Of a DNA stretch of 64,000 nucleotides, positions 12,683-25,491 are shown in pieces. The notes under the pieces are model-generated. The model ran no database searches and was not told the origin of the DNA. It worked only from the letters and a program-made list of their open reading frames with translations. Position 1 is the stretch's first letter; each line of letters begins with the position of its first letter. The translations under genes and the position numbers were made by a program. Source of the DNA: Acanthacorydalis orientalis (lineage: Eukaryota; Arthropoda; Insecta; Megaloptera; Corydalidae). The DNA is taken from the NCBI GenBank assembly GCA_034766995.1, contig CM068316.1, positions 13,251,500 through 13,315,499 of the forward strand, read 5' to 3'.

Positions 12683-12765
12683 ATGAGTTTATTTAACGTA
12701 GCTGCTGTTCATCGTTATGCCAACTTGATATTTTATACTTCAGTTGGTGATAGACCGTGGTCGAG
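12683..12765 (+). CDS. Exon 1 of a candidate two-exon small gene (69 aa), unrecognised family
   Basis: An ATG at 12683 opens a 27-codon frame beginning MSLFNVAAVHRY and ending RPWS, with two further bases before the donor GAG|GTAGGA at 12766. The phase (2) fits the acceptor at 33447-33448, where the first exonic base completes an Arg codon (AG+A). The N-terminal segment lacks acidic residues until Asp23, and Tyr, Arg and hydrophobic residues alternate, so a mitochondrial targeting segment is conceivable but unproven. The exon sits in a local GC-richer block. The gene model is inferred from matching phases and signals; no homology was recognised. The intron, 20.7 kb, is filled with repeats. 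Confidence 0.5.
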
Positions 12766-12981
12766 GTAGGAGTTATCTTGTTTGGATGTGAATTATTCGT
12801 AAATATGTTATTTATCAATTAAAACATCGACTTCGTGCAGATATTTCGACATTTTTTATATAAAATAATAATACGTCCGTATTATAAAATCGTCGACACG
12901 TGCAAATGCCCAGTGTATTCATTTATGTTCAGTTAGAAAAATATACTTTGTTGTGTAGTGTTGTATATTTACAAATAACAC

Positions 12982-12992
12982 GGGGAGGTAAG
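12982..12992 (+). other. Strong unassigned splice donor
   Basis: GGGGAG|GTAAGTG (GT at 12988-12989) matches the donor consensus better than the donor at 12766. It follows a GC-richer stretch (12840-12987) with no long open frame. It could end an alternative or untranslated first exon of the small gene, or of the prominin-like gene downstream. Confidence 0.35.
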
Positions 12993-13442
12993 TGTGTACC
13001 ACTTTTCTGTTTGTTTTTGTTTACATATTGATTTTCAACTTGGCTGCAATCTAAATATTCATCTTTGACTGTACGCGAATTGTTTTCGTTTTTCTTTTCA
13101 TACATTTTTATATTCCGCTTCGATATTTTACGTGCCTTTGTTCAACTTAATAACATGTCATTTTTTTTACATGATGGTTTATGTGCTGAAGAATTTTCGA
13201 AATTTTTATACAAAAATGTATCGTTAACTACTATTTTGCATTGTCCTGTTGCAACTGTCTGTTAATTATATATTTATTAATTTAATTAAGTCTGAATACA
13301 TACAGAATAACATTTCAGTACTCAGTTACTTTTTGTTTGGGGTGTGTATTTCAGAATTATATTTGAAAAAAGTTTGTATCTCACAATATACAATTCACAA
13401 ATTCAATCCTGTTTAATTTATAAAAATAAAATAATTTATTTG

Positions 13443-13445
<3 letters not shown>

Positions 13446-13509
<64 letters not shown>

Positions 13510-13566
13510 TACTATATTTTTATCTACATCTTTGTTCATTATGTATATATTTCTATTTTGAATAAA

Positions 13567-13628
<62 letters not shown>
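13446..13628. repeat. (TA)n microsatellites, two tracts
   Basis: Pure TA dinucleotide runs occupy about 13446-13507 and 13573-13628, the second passing into (TG)n. The 65 bases between them are unrelated sequence. Confidence 0.95.
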
Positions 13629-13642
<14 letters not shown>

Positions 13643-13931
13643 ATGTATACATATATTTATTCTGAAAATATCTAGTTGGTAACAATAGACTATTAAGAAT
13701 CAATGACTTGATTTATTAGTATATTCTAATATTAGTATATTTTTTAGTTATTTTTATAAATTACACATATTGGACATTATATCAGATATAATTAAATACA
13801 TTTATTGTATTTAATATCGTTTAAAATTCAGATTTAGAATTCTTTTCGTACTTTTTCTTTAGTCTATTCATTTTCTTCACTATTTGCTATTAGAAATGTA
13901 AATTAATATATCTATTTACAATTGATCCCGA

Positions 13932-13935
<4 letters not shown>

Positions 13936-13986
<51 letters not shown>
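13936..13986. repeat. (TA)n microsatellite
   Basis: About 25 uninterrupted TA units. Confidence 0.95.
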
Positions 13987-13989
<3 letters not shown>

Positions 13990-14554
13990 AACATACTGTA
14001 CTAATAAGTATACTGTAAATAGTTATAGAGGGGTTAAGATACAAAGTTGACGATAACTATGTTACGAATACAGGTGTGACCTTTTGAAACTGATAACTTA
14101 CTGTTTATTATAAAAGAATTTTCGTCTCGAAATACACTTAGCTTATATTTAAACACTATTGTAGAACAAATTAAAGAAAAATTCAAATGAAATCATTCAT
14201 ATTGGCTGTATTAAAAAATAATATAAGTAGGTAGTACATAAGAGTAACGAAAAAACTAGAAAAAGATAAAGTATTGTAGAACCACGATGAAATTAAACAA
14301 ATTGTATCGAATTATAAAAGTATCACTCAAGTTTTCAGAAAACAAACCGGTTTCCTTTCCCTCCCTGCCGCTAGTCTTCCTAACTCATAGCTTGTTTGTA
14401 AGTGGAAAATGTATTTTTGCAACATGTTTTGTCATTGTGAACATATAAATAATATGTATAGATGCAAATGTAAGAAAGTTAATGTATTAATGCAGGGATT
14501 GCCGTTAACAGGTCCGTAAACTAATCTCAAGGTCAAAAGTATGACACTATTTGG

Positions 14555-14555
<1 letters not shown>

Positions 14556-14605
<50 letters not shown>
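14556..14605. repeat. (TA)n microsatellite
   Basis: About 24 TA units in otherwise featureless AT-rich sequence. Nothing else is recognised between 13987 and 14995. Confidence 0.95.
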
Positions 14606-14609
<4 letters not shown>

Positions 14610-14991
14610 TTTCTTAAAAGATCTCATAAGAGTCGAGTTCACAACATTCAGTTTTACAATGATTTAAAAATAAAGTAAAATCAGCATCGAGAAATAATTT
14701 TGTGTTTTAAATGTATTTTGTAGTATATTAATTTTATGTTTATTACTTCTAGAAATTGTTAATTTCTTTTGTTCTATATATGTATATATTTGGAATTTTT
14801 ATTTGGTAAAAAAGCTATAATTTTATATTCTTTGAAAACATCAAGTTACTATTAAAATTTAATTACATTTATTTACTAATGGATTCATTTCTAGTTGTCA
14901 ACTTTAATTTTAAATGAATTTTAATTATTATTTGACCCTTCTTTCGTGGTATGAGATGCGTAATTGGTTTGATCAATCTCTAGCATTGAAG

Positions 14992-14994
<3 letters not shown>

Positions 14995-15063
<69 letters not shown>

Positions 15064-15150
15064 TGTAAGCGTATTTGTGTAAGTATATATATACACACAT
15101 GCATATATACATGTATGCATATATACAAAACATACACACTTGTATGTATT
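14995..15150. repeat. (TA)n microsatellite with a degenerate TATG/TACA tail
   Basis: A pure TA run to about 15052 is followed by TG units and mixed TATG and CATA units. Open frames over it encode only alternating Tyr-Ile and are not genes. Confidence 0.95.
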
Positions 15151-15613
15151 TTATTTAGTATGGGGTACAAAAAAATAACATTTTATGAAAATATACTTCT
15201 CATTTACTATAAAAGTACAAAAATAGAAATCCTTTAAATAACGAAAGTACTCAAGAAACACGTAAAACTTTAAATGTATTCTGTGCATATCGTGAGAATT
15301 ATATAAGATGTGTAAAGGTATACAGATTCTACAATATTATTCGAAAGTTTTCATGTGTCTTCTCGTTACATAAATCGTTTTGTGTAACGTATGACTAGTT
15401 ATGCAATTATGTTGGCTTTGTAAATTGTTATCGTTGAATTCATTTGAAAATATTATGTTAACGTTCAACGACAGTGCATTAAAATAATAATATTATCATG
15501 TTTTTAACTATGAAACATTCTCATTAAATAAATTTTCATTTATTTTGTTTTGTTCTCTATTGATATAAATGGTGATAGAGAAGTATAAGAATCTGCACAC
15601 TAAGAAAACTGGA

Positions 15614-15614
15614 A

Positions 15615-15668
<54 letters not shown>

Positions 15669-15789
15669 TACATATATACACACGCACATGTATATATATA
15701 TATATGTTTATATATATATATATATTTATATATATTTTTATGTATATGTTATATGTTTTTGTATTTATATGTGTATATATGGATATATA

Positions 15790-15826
<37 letters not shown>

Positions 15827-15849
15827 GTGTATATACATGTGTATATATG

Positions 15850-15883
<34 letters not shown>

Positions 15884-15915
15884 TATATGTGTATAGATGT
15901 ATGTATATATATATA
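15614..15915. repeat. Compound TA/TG/TATG microsatellite
   Basis: Some 300 bases of TA runs broken by TG, CACA, TATG and TATTTA variants. All three forward frames are open and encode Tyr/Ile/Cys/Val strings, which is a repeat artefact. The decayed mariner at 16080-17057 begins shortly after it. Confidence 0.95.
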
Positions 15916-16079
15916 GCTGGTCCGTAAATTTTTATAGATTCAAAAATTCAAAATGAATAAAACATAGTTTTTTTTTCTTATTTTATTATATTAATGAGAC
16001 AGAGAAAAATATGCTATTTTCGCGAACTGTTGAGTTCAGTGCATCTTTGTGTCAGTATATGATGAAGTAAACGTATCCG

Positions 16080-17057
16080 AAATGTATCAGGGTTTGAACT
16101 CTTCCAACGATACTGAACCTATTAACTAACTTTACAGAGAACTATTGACAGTAAATAGGTGTCAATACCTTATTCGAAACTTACATCTTCGTGGTCTAAG
16201 GTGCGACAATATTTAAAGTGTATTGGCAAAATGAATAGAATGATATTTGAACTTTGGTAGATCTGGCCTTTAAGCACTGAAGAAAAACGAGTGAATACGA
16301 GCAGTTCTTTGTTGTTAAAACAAATAATTAGTTCTTTTTTGTAGCAAGTTGTGACTGTGGATGAGGGATGAGTAGTATGTAAATTTGAGGTGAAAAAACA
16401 AGGATTTCTTCATATAAGTACTGATTCCAAATCATAACCAAGGAGCAATGCTAAATTTATCTTTAGTTTATGTTTGTATTTGAAATTCATCATTTTGACT
16501 GGATGGAACAGTCACTGTAGGTTTATTGTTAACAATTATAAAGATTAAATCAGAAGTTGGAAAAACTATTCAACCTTAATCAATATAAAGAAGACATTTC
16601 TTCGCTGTTAACGACTGAATTCTCAACATTACATCGAAAAAATGATGTCTTAATCGCACGTTGAAAAGTAACTTATTGTTGACTCACTCTGGTACCAATT
16701 TCTATGAAGAATTATGCTACCTGTTTGATACCTGAATGAGTCAATAACAAGTTACTCTCAAATGTACAATTAAGACAAACAGACGATAATTCTTCGTCAT
16801 TATAATGTGTCTCATCATACTGTAAAAATCGTCGAGTATTCGTGAAAAAAAAATCACGAGTTATCTGCGTTTTATTTTACCATCTATACTTGCAATATCA
16901 TTGTTATGAATTAGCATCTATTTAGGTCTTTGGAATATTCCTTCAATGTTAAATAATTTACTAATATAATGACTGAAAAAATATCTTATTGCTTTTTTTT
17001 TATTCGAAACCAGACTTTTTTATAAAAAATCCAATAAACTTAAAAAAAATAGATAGC
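16080..17057 (+). pseudogene. Decayed mariner transposase (DD34D type)
   Basis: Translating across several stops and shifts gives successive mariner landmarks. These include VSRYLKCIGKM near 16203, a VNTSSSLLLK stretch near 16294, TVDEG around the first catalytic Asp near 16350, WNSHCRFIVNNYKD near 16505, a diverged RHYNVSHH (family HHDNARPH) near 16797, and HLFRSLEYSFNVK near 16915. Only the order and spacing of family motifs support the call. The 5' side is bounded by the long TA microsatellite, and I could not identify terminal inverted repeats. The element is long dead. Confidence 0.85.
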
Positions 17058-17282
17058 TATTGTTAATAATTAAGATTACATTATCGATTTGTTTCCGTAA
17101 AAATATTTTACTATTAAAAAGAATGTGTTTTTTGCTGGTTCTTTTAATATATTTTTTATTGCATTTTGGAATGAGCACAGTTATTTATTCAATATTTATT
17201 ATAAACTTATTTAACGTCCTATATTTCTCTAATGAAGAATCCTGTGTTATTAAGTAAAAAAAAACAAAGATTCACAACATAG

Positions 17283-17444
17283 TTCTCATACCGTTGCAAA
17301 ATTCACTTTCACACATGAATTCTTTCTTCATCCTACAAACCGCTAAAAATCTAATTAAACATGTTCCATAAAACATTATTAATCATTTTTGAGTATTTAT
17401 ACGTATTTCGATGCTGATTTTCGATGTCATTATTTTCAGATCGA
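17283..17444. repeat. MITE family A, copy 5 (left half)
   Basis: The left terminus TTCTCATACCGTTGCAAAAT is followed by TCACTTTCACACATGAATTC, then CTACAAACCGCTAAAAAT and the centre ATTTCGATGCTGATTTTCGA. The right arm is absent. Confidence 0.75.
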
Positions 17445-18210
17445 TAAGATAGAGGTTGGTTATTGGTGTTTTAGGACGCTTCGACGCTAAGGTACAGAAT
17501 TATATGTAAATCATTTGTGAAAACAGTAAACATTACTTAACGTAACTTAAGTAAAAGAAATCAATTTCACTATTCGGGCGGCGTGACCTTAGCTGTCGAA
17601 ATGCTCTAAAACTGTAATAACTAATCAATTAATTTCACTATAAGAGAAAAGTAAAATATTCTGTATATCTTTAATGAAACGTCTGAGATTATTTGTCTGT
17701 ATAAATATTTTCGGTCACTTAATATTTTTCTGAATCTATTATATATACAAATTTAAAGAACACTGTAACACAACTGCATATATATATATATATATATGTA
17801 CACACCGTAAATGAATAATTATTTGTTGAACTTACTAAACAAGGTCGTTGATAAATTAACTATTATCGACTTCCGTTTAGGGTTGTTTTTCATTTCGTTG
17901 GTTTATCCGAAAATATATCTAAAATCGACTTCCTCTGTATCAACAGGCTGAAATATCCTTATCTTTTTTTATGTTATACGTCGTTTCAATTGTATTTCGA
18001 TAGAGACACGATCAGTTGTAACGTCGGCTTACGAATTAATCGGAAAATAACTGCTTGATTTAAATAACGCAATTAATATTTGATTGAAGTTCTATTGCAT
18101 GACAAAATTAAACGAATAATATGTTACACGACTATTAATTAAATATCTACGTGCTTTGTGCAACCAATATACGATTTGACAGGTGTTTTAAACCTGACTC
18201 TCTCTCCTCT

Positions 18211-18212
<2 letters not shown>
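17445..18212. other. Intronic sequence without recognised content
   Basis: No protein fragment or repeat family was recognised apart from a short TA run at about 17779-17797. Base composition is slightly less AT-rich than the flanks. Confidence 0.4.
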
Positions 18213-18213
<1 letters not shown>

Positions 18214-18278
<65 letters not shown>

Positions 18279-18279
18279 A
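18214..18279. repeat. (CT)n(TA)n(TG)n compound microsatellite
   Basis: A short CT run is followed by about 24 TA units and then TG units. Confidence 0.95.
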
Positions 18280-18402
18280 TATATATTTGAAATGTAATTA
18301 GAATTTGATTTGATATTTGTGTCCTGTATTATTAAATAAATACAAGTGTGTATATTTGGTGTACGTGGAAATATGGAATCAGTTTGACGTATTGTACTTG
18401 TG

Positions 18403-18405
18403 TAC

Positions 18406-18462
<57 letters not shown>
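18403..18462. repeat. (TA)n microsatellite
   Basis: About 24 TA units preceded by TATG variants. Confidence 0.95.
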
Positions 18463-18465
<3 letters not shown>

Positions 18466-18892
18466 CAAATTTTACGATAGTAGCTATTAATAGCGATAAT
18501 ACCTGCCTTAACTCTTTCAATACGACTTTTTTTGTTCTGATTAATTTTGGTAAATGGTAATTAATTGCATTAAGGTGTAGTTAAATTTGTCAAAAATTAT
18601 TGTCCAAGAATTTTCCGACATCTTGGATAAAATATGTACTCCTGGGAAGTTTTGTCTCATCGGTATTTTATAGTGGGTTCACTATGTAAAGTATTTCCTT
18701 GACAGGAATTTTTGAAAGTGTGTGAGTAATATATATCCCGTTAGCAACGAAAGGGTTGTGAATTAATTGCACATAACTATTCTATTTTACTTAATTTTTT
18801 CAGACAGTATTTAATTTGGTATAGGAAATGGCATATAGGAGTAATTAATTGTTTGTAGCAGAGATTAACTAAAATAAATTTTAATTTTAAAT

Positions 18893-19320
18893 ACTAACGG
18901 GTTCTGTTCCTTACTCGTTATGCTCGCCCCCCACTCTCTCATTCTTGCTCTCCCATAATAAATTATACGCACAAAAAATTGCGTAAAATGTAGACCGTAA
19001 TTTTTTATTGGGAAAGTTTATAAAAATTAACAACAAAATACAATGTTAAAATGTGTAACAATTTGTTTACTCTAAAGCTTCAGTGAATACAATATTTTGA
19101 ATAAATGTCATCAGATTTTACATTGAAATCGTATACACCTCTTCGTTGTACATCGTGAGAGAGCTACATACATGTGACTGATGTCAACCAATCAGAATAG
19201 AGACTATGCGATATCCATCAAGCAATCATTGATGCTCGGGAATGGAAATGGTTAACGTGCTACTTGCCGAATGTAGCGGGAGGAGTGGCGTTGATAGGAG
19301 GTGGTTTACACGAAAAAATA
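18893..19320 (+). repeat. Interspersed repeat with a GC-rich head, copy A
   Basis: It opens with the head GGGTTCTGTTCCTTACTCGT followed by ATGCTCGCCCCCC. About 280 bases later comes the block CGGGAATGGAAATGGTTAAC with an open stretch beginning MEMVNVL (19242 on). The same two blocks, in the same order and at similar spacing, occur on the minus strand at 23230-23665. The head also recurs at about 19920 and 48178. Family unknown. Confidence 0.6.
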
Positions 19321-19913
19321 TTTGTTTTATGGAATTTTTTTATATATTGAAATATATTAATGCTCAATGAAAGTACAACTCTATTATTTGACGAGTACAA
19401 TGCAGATGTATAGAAATACGCACATAACTCATTTATGTCTCTCCGATAAGAATAGGCGTAATGAATGTTGACTGATAATACCATAGATGTTTCATCTTTT
19501 TTACGATTAAAAGATCGAGCAAGAAATAATTGAATTTTACGTTTTGTTTGTCCCATTTGGAGTGTAAACTGGTATCAAAAGATATAATGTAAATAATTAA
19601 TGCGAAGTATACTTTTATAGATTTTTATTATATTTTTATTTTTTAAAATATAATATTTATATACATATCTTTATCAGTAATAAAAACTGGATAACTATTG
19701 TGGATACAAATTATTTTTTTATGTCAAAAGTCAAGATTTGATTTTCGACGAAATACCCATTATCCCATGTTACATGTCGTACTAATCCTCATTCATTTGA
19801 ATCAGCTAAGTACTTGTTCTTCACTACTAGTTTCAGTATGAGTGCCATCTTTAGCTATATGTTGAAGAATAATTTTAAATTCGATTTATTTTCTATTTAT
19901 ATGTGTTTTTATA

Positions 19914-20216
<303 letters not shown>

Positions 20217-20276
20217 AGTATATATGAACGTAGTAGATTATTTTTTACAACCTTTTAGTTTTATGTAGCTAAATAT

Positions 20277-20281
<5 letters not shown>

Positions 20282-20353
<72 letters not shown>
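20282..20353. repeat. (TA)n microsatellite
   Basis: About 36 uninterrupted TA units, one of the longest pure tracts here. Confidence 0.95.
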
Positions 20354-20356
<3 letters not shown>

Positions 20357-20595
20357 ATGATTACAGTTTTAGGATATAAAATACCAGATCACTATTTGTG
20401 TTTATTTGTTCATTCAATATATTGTTTTTATATATTTTTAAGTTATTTAATTGTTTCATTATTCTTATTTAATTAAATATTCTTAAGAGTTAAAAATATA
20501 TAAAAGTAATATATAAAGTGAATAATACATTGAATGAATAAGTAAAGAAAAATATCAAAGCGTTATTTTATACCCTAAAATTATAATCACACTCC

Positions 20596-20598
<3 letters not shown>

Positions 20599-20664
<66 letters not shown>
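20599..20664. repeat. (TA)n(GA)n compound microsatellite
   Basis: About 21 TA units are followed directly by about 11 GA units. Confidence 0.95.
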
Positions 20665-21125
20665 AAACAAACAAACCGCATTTAAAATTCGTCTTCTTTA
20701 ATATCTGTCTAAGGATGGCTTTCGTGCCGAAACTGATAGTAGAGAAAATACATATAGCTGATTCAAAAAGATGAAGACAACATATAAATGGAATCACAAG
20801 TATAAGATTACAATTTTATACTTTAAATAATTAGTATTTTACTGAATATGGAATGACTAGATGTGAAATGAAAGTAAATCCAGTACTATTCAATAAAATT
20901 TGTTTACTTGTTTAATGTTTTCTTATCTATAATAGATTATACTTGTTTTTTTTTGATTACATGTTCTTTTGACGCAGGTAGTGTGGGTAAATTTCCATAT
21001 ATTTGTTAGAAGTTTAGACACAATTATCATAGATTCAATAAGACGAACTTGTCCAGTTTTGCTTTTTATAAATATAACTATGAAAATTAAAATAGCAAAA
21101 TGAGGTTATTTTCTAGTACATATTT

Positions 21126-21127
<2 letters not shown>

Positions 21128-21167
<40 letters not shown>
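21128..21167. repeat. (TA)n microsatellite
   Basis: About 20 TA units. The surrounding 20665-21529 holds no recognised gene or repeat. Confidence 0.95.
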
Positions 21168-21169
<2 letters not shown>

Positions 21170-21529
21170 CGAAAATTTAGAGGCAGATTTATATACACTT
21201 ACAAAATGATGGTCAGTACGTGAATGAGAGATTACAAATTCTAAGAAAAAAAATAAATATGAATATTATTATAAGTATATATTTCTTTTGACTTGTATGT
21301 ATAAAATTATCATTATTTTTAAATTTACATCGTTTAAAAGTACATTAAATGAATTTTGTGATGGATCCAGATGCGTTATAAAATAATTAATCAAAATTAC
21401 TCACTGTATTATCTTGTCCAAACTAAACACGTTCGTAATACAGGTGCCGATTAAAAAAATCCTCATTACATGCTGTTTTCGTCGAATACAAGATAATAGA
21501 TGACTATGAGGGGCAATTCTCATTATTCT

Positions 21530-21850
21530 TCACAGGAAGTTTGCACATGATGCATCGAACTTGACGTAAACAGATAACATTGTAAACATTTCAAGGTCGT
21601 GTAATGTCTGCACGTGAATATTAACTAAATACGAATAGTGTCCGAGAGGAATGACACTGCCCTTAAAATGTAATTTTATTAAATTGAAATGTATACATTT
21701 ATAGCGCGTGAAGTGGCGATGAAAATTCAATAATCGTGAATATAAACGAATGAAAATTACAAATAACGGACGAGATCGATGTAATATCAAGAGCGCTGTG
21801 TTATAATTGGAATGGAAAAAAATGTCTGGTCGAATCGATTTCACTCTACT
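21530..21850. other. Less AT-rich intronic block, function unknown
   Basis: This 320-base block has clearly more balanced composition than its flanks and contains motifs such as CACGTG-like and GCGCGTG stretches. A 104-codon open frame on the minus strand has no recognisable domain, and I do not call it a gene. It may be a constrained noncoding element inside the long intron of the small gene. Confidence 0.25.
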
Positions 21851-23229
21851 GATTTATAAATACATTTGTAATGGTTGAGTAAGATGTTTTCTTATACATA
21901 GCATGGAAATAATGTTTAGATAATATATTAAACGTTTTGTTTAAGTTTAAAATTAAATCAGTGCGGTAAACATGTGAAAACTATTCGAGATTATATTCGT
22001 GCAGTCTGAATATCGGTTATAAATATTATTATTGAAAATTATTTCCATGATACATATTTTATTAATTCATTGGAATATATGGTTGATCGGAAAGTATCTT
22101 ACGGTATCCGAAGTTCAATTTAGACATAGCATTAAATACCAAACTACAATGTTGGAAATTTTCTCATAAAATCGGTAACATGTAGCCCCAGCGACTCTGT
22201 CTGTGTTTGAGATGATATGACAATATAGTTAATTAATTAAACCCCTTTATAGTTAATTAACTCGCTTGTGCTTGTATTTTTTTTAAAAAAATAATGCATA
22301 CAAAATGGCTATTTGAATAGAAAAGGAGTACGAAAAGCTACACAATTTTTTGCAACAAAATAAACTTCATTTTATTTTAAAAGTATTCTTTTATCCTGAA
22401 TGTCTTCGGATAGGACAGTGTTGTATTTATTTTAATGAATTTCGCAACAAAATTGTATGAATTTTAATGAATAAAAATAGTTAAAAAAATGTTTTATATT
22501 TTTTGATACTATTTATATTTTTTTACATAAAAAATAAAAAAAATTGGTAACATTAAAAAAATTGCGAAAAAATTTTAAACTATCAGAAAATTATTTAAGG
22601 TTTATAGTTGTAATATTTGAATACATCATAAATCATGTTGCTATGATGAACATGCACAAAATTGTCAGCAATTATTTTATCTTTTAAAATTGAAAATAAT
22701 AAAAAGATAGATTAATATTAATTAATTTTTCCTCTGCATTTTTTAAGGTAAATATTTCATAAAAAAATAAAAAACTAATTTACCACTGAAATAATTTCAA
22801 AAATGATCACTACATAATATGTATCTAATAGCTGATACACAAAACATATAAAGATTGCACGAGTTTAACTCGTGATTGACTGATAGTGTTCTGCAGTTCA
22901 CGTGTCAGACTCGTGATTCATGCACAAGGGGTTAAACACACAAATCTTTTGCATTTTTTTTTACACAATCACAACCCACCAATGATTGTATTTCGTTTAA
23001 TAAATATTACTTTTTATGTATTAATCTTCAGTTTTTACTATTTTTTTATTGCTTTAGTTTTCTCTACCACATGTAAAAATACTGATCATTCAATATTGAA
23101 TGCTGTGTATTAAAGTCGACTTTTTTGCCTTTAACAATTTTAGGCCTAATTTGATTTTTCTCGGTAATCTTTATATATCTTTCTATAACTAAACATAATT
23201 GCATCATAAAATTTACATAAAATATTTTT
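21851..23229. other. AT-rich intronic sequence without recognised content
   Basis: Contains a small direct repeat (AGTTAATTAA twice, about 22227-22262) and a palindromic GAGTTTAACTC at about 22860-22870. No coding or transposon sequence was recognised. Confidence 0.4.
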
Positions 23230-23665
23230 TTTTGTGTTGACCATCTCGTAACACCGATTGCCTGTCCCCCCCGCCCCGCGCTACACTCTACAATTAGCAC
23301 GTTAACCATTTCCATTCCCGATCATTTCCGATGTTTCACGAATCGTTTTGTTCGTCGATTCCAATGAAACAATATTCGGGCACGACCAGTTAGTTGTATG
23401 ATCTATCCAGATGTACCTTTAAGCAGTGTAGTAATTTTCAGTGTACAGAAGAACACAAACCAATTACGAATATCGTGTATAAATAAGTTACTGTAAGTTT
23501 TCATTTCAGTTTTTCTATTTTCACGATTTAATATAAAATCAAAAACTAAATTTCATTATACAATATATTTATTTCGTTTTTCATTTAAAAATTGATAACA
23601 CTTAACGAGAGCGAGCTGCGGGGAAGCCCCCCGGGGGGCGGTGAGCGTAGCAAGTAGGGAGCGTG
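23230..23665 (-). repeat. Interspersed repeat with a GC-rich head, copy B
   Basis: On the minus strand the head (CTACTTGCTACGCTCACC, then CCCCCCGGGGGG) at about 23605-23655 is followed some 280 bases later by CGGGAATGGAAATGGTTAAC (about 23300-23319). A frame beginning MEMVNVLIVECSA follows. Order and spacing match copy A at 18893-19320 in opposite orientation. A CCCCGGGGGG palindrome in so AT-rich a background is striking. Confidence 0.6.
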
Positions 23666-24900
23666 GTTCCCTGATTTTTAAAGAAATATTTTTAAATTTG
23701 CCATGGTAAATTTATCTAACAGTAACTTTAAGTGTATTTTTAATCTCATTTTTTATCAGTTTAATTTAACGAAGACATATGTCATTGATAATACATTATT
23801 TGTAATATGTTGCGAATTATACAAAAGTAATTTATAAAACCTATCCAACCGTCTGAACTAGATTTGTAAATAACATTTTTAAAACTTTACTAAGCTAGTA
23901 CACACTGTAGAATTGATAATAAATTTCATCAGTCGTTCTTAAAAATGTGTCTAGTTTTTAACAATGAAGTAATAAAATAATAAATATTTTTATTTGCACA
24001 AATTATAATACGTGTAAAAATCAACGTACTTTTTATAACTGTTTGATTTAAGGTATATCATTATTGAAATAGAAATTCGTGTTATTAAATATGTTACAGT
24101 CATCAGATAAATGCTTGTACAAATATACGTGTATTATATAACTTTTACAAGTAATATGTAAATAGATAAAATCAGTATGACTTTTCATATTGTGTTATTA
24201 TGTAGTAAGCAAAGTAAAACTGTTGAAATGTTATTGAAAAAAAAAGTATATTTTAATGAAAAAATGTGTATATGTTGTAAAGTCAGAAACGCAATTGAGT
24301 TAATATTAAAATAATAAATGAAAGTTTAATTTAAATAAAAACGCGTAAATAAAATATGCTATTTATGATATATTACTGCTCTTCAGTTGAGTTCTATGAT
24401 CAATGACAGTATTCAAAAATAGTATTTAGGACCGATAATTCTAAAATTTAAAAATATAATCAATTGATTCATATAAAATATACTTATGAATCTTTTTATA
24501 AATATGACAAGCAGTATGTTACGTTGGATAAAAATATATATATAAAAAAATGCATCTCAAATCATGAAGGTAAGCCATAACGTAAATGTTCTATGCCACA
24601 TCTCTTTAAATACCAACCTGTCTATTCCATTCGGCCTACGTCAAATAAATAAAGTTCTGCCATCAAACCTACATCAAAAAACATAAAACTATAGAGTAAA
24701 CGATGCAGGAAATTGTATGTACAATTTATTATCGTGAAGGATTTGATTTATTGAAATATATGGATATTTTATGATTTTTCACATTATTTATAAAGTACTA
24801 GTTGAGGCGGGGTATACCTTTGCTGCAACTGTGTTTTACCCTACTGATAATAAAAGAGTAAATATAACTTTGTATCTTCCTCTTTCAAATTTAGTGTTGT
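23666..24900. other. AT-rich intronic sequence without recognised content
   Basis: No coding sequence, RNA gene or repeat family was recognised in this 1.2-kb stretch. Confidence 0.4.
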
Positions 24901-24901
24901 A

Positions 24902-24902
24902 A

Positions 24903-24979
<77 letters not shown>

Positions 24980-25038
24980 GAATATAAATAATATATATAT
25001 ATGTATATATGTATATATATATATAATGAATATAAATA

Positions 25039-25068
<30 letters not shown>
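24902..25068. repeat. (CT)n(TA)n microsatellite with an ATAATGAATATAAATA minisatellite
   Basis: A CT run and a long TA tract are followed by two copies of TATAATGAATATAAATAATA embedded in further TA units. Confidence 0.9.
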
Positions 25069-25070
<2 letters not shown>

Positions 25071-25107
25071 CCCATGAGTGATTATTCAATATTTATAAAA
25101 TAATTTC

Positions 25108-25489
25108 AATTTTATTTTCAAAACTGGACAGTGCCGGTAGCTAGTAATTTAATTGTGCCACTCTTATTCACATAAATCATGTACTGAGAACTGTTTAATT
25201 CACTATTAGCAAGTACTTTGAATAATTTATATTTTTACTTTTCTATTAAATATTACTTGTTGAAAACGAAATATAAATGCTGAATAGTTCATACTTATCG
25301 ACTTCCGTGTCTTCAAATTTTCAGTCATTTTTTCCAAATCCCCATACCCAAGGACATTAAATAATTTATATTTTTGTACTTTCACTAAATATTTAAAAAA
25401 ACAACATCAATATCGGAATGTTTACATTTGGTTATTTTTATTTCTTCTAATTCACAATAATTCTCCTTTAAATCTCAATCTTTATAATT
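25108..25489. repeat. Tandem duplication, unit 1
   Basis: It starts near AAAACTGGACAGTGCCGGTA and is repeated directly about 384 bases downstream with many point differences. Shared anchors include GTAGCTAGTA, CACATAAATCATGTACTGAG, AAACGAAATATAAATGCTGA and TTCAAATTTTCAGTCATTTT. Its minus strand is interrupted by stops where unit 2 is open. Confidence 0.85.
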
Positions 25490-25491
25490 TC

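Noticed and set aside
15569..15927. Long overlapping open frames of alternating Tyr and Ile
   Set aside because: They translate the TA microsatellite. Every frame across (TA)n is open and none has a domain. The same applies to similar frames at 14914, 18348, 20555, 24841, 31559, 35501, 42886, 47853, 50383, 54879 and 55705.
21530..21844. 104-codon minus-strand frame
   Set aside because: It has no recognisable domain, no splice context and no poly(A) support. The block's balanced composition makes chance open frames likely.
22866..22936. TTAA-bounded piggyBac MITE between TTTAACTC and GGGGTTAAAC
   Set aside because: The inner ends are not inverted repeats of each other, and TTAA is very frequent in this AT-rich DNA.
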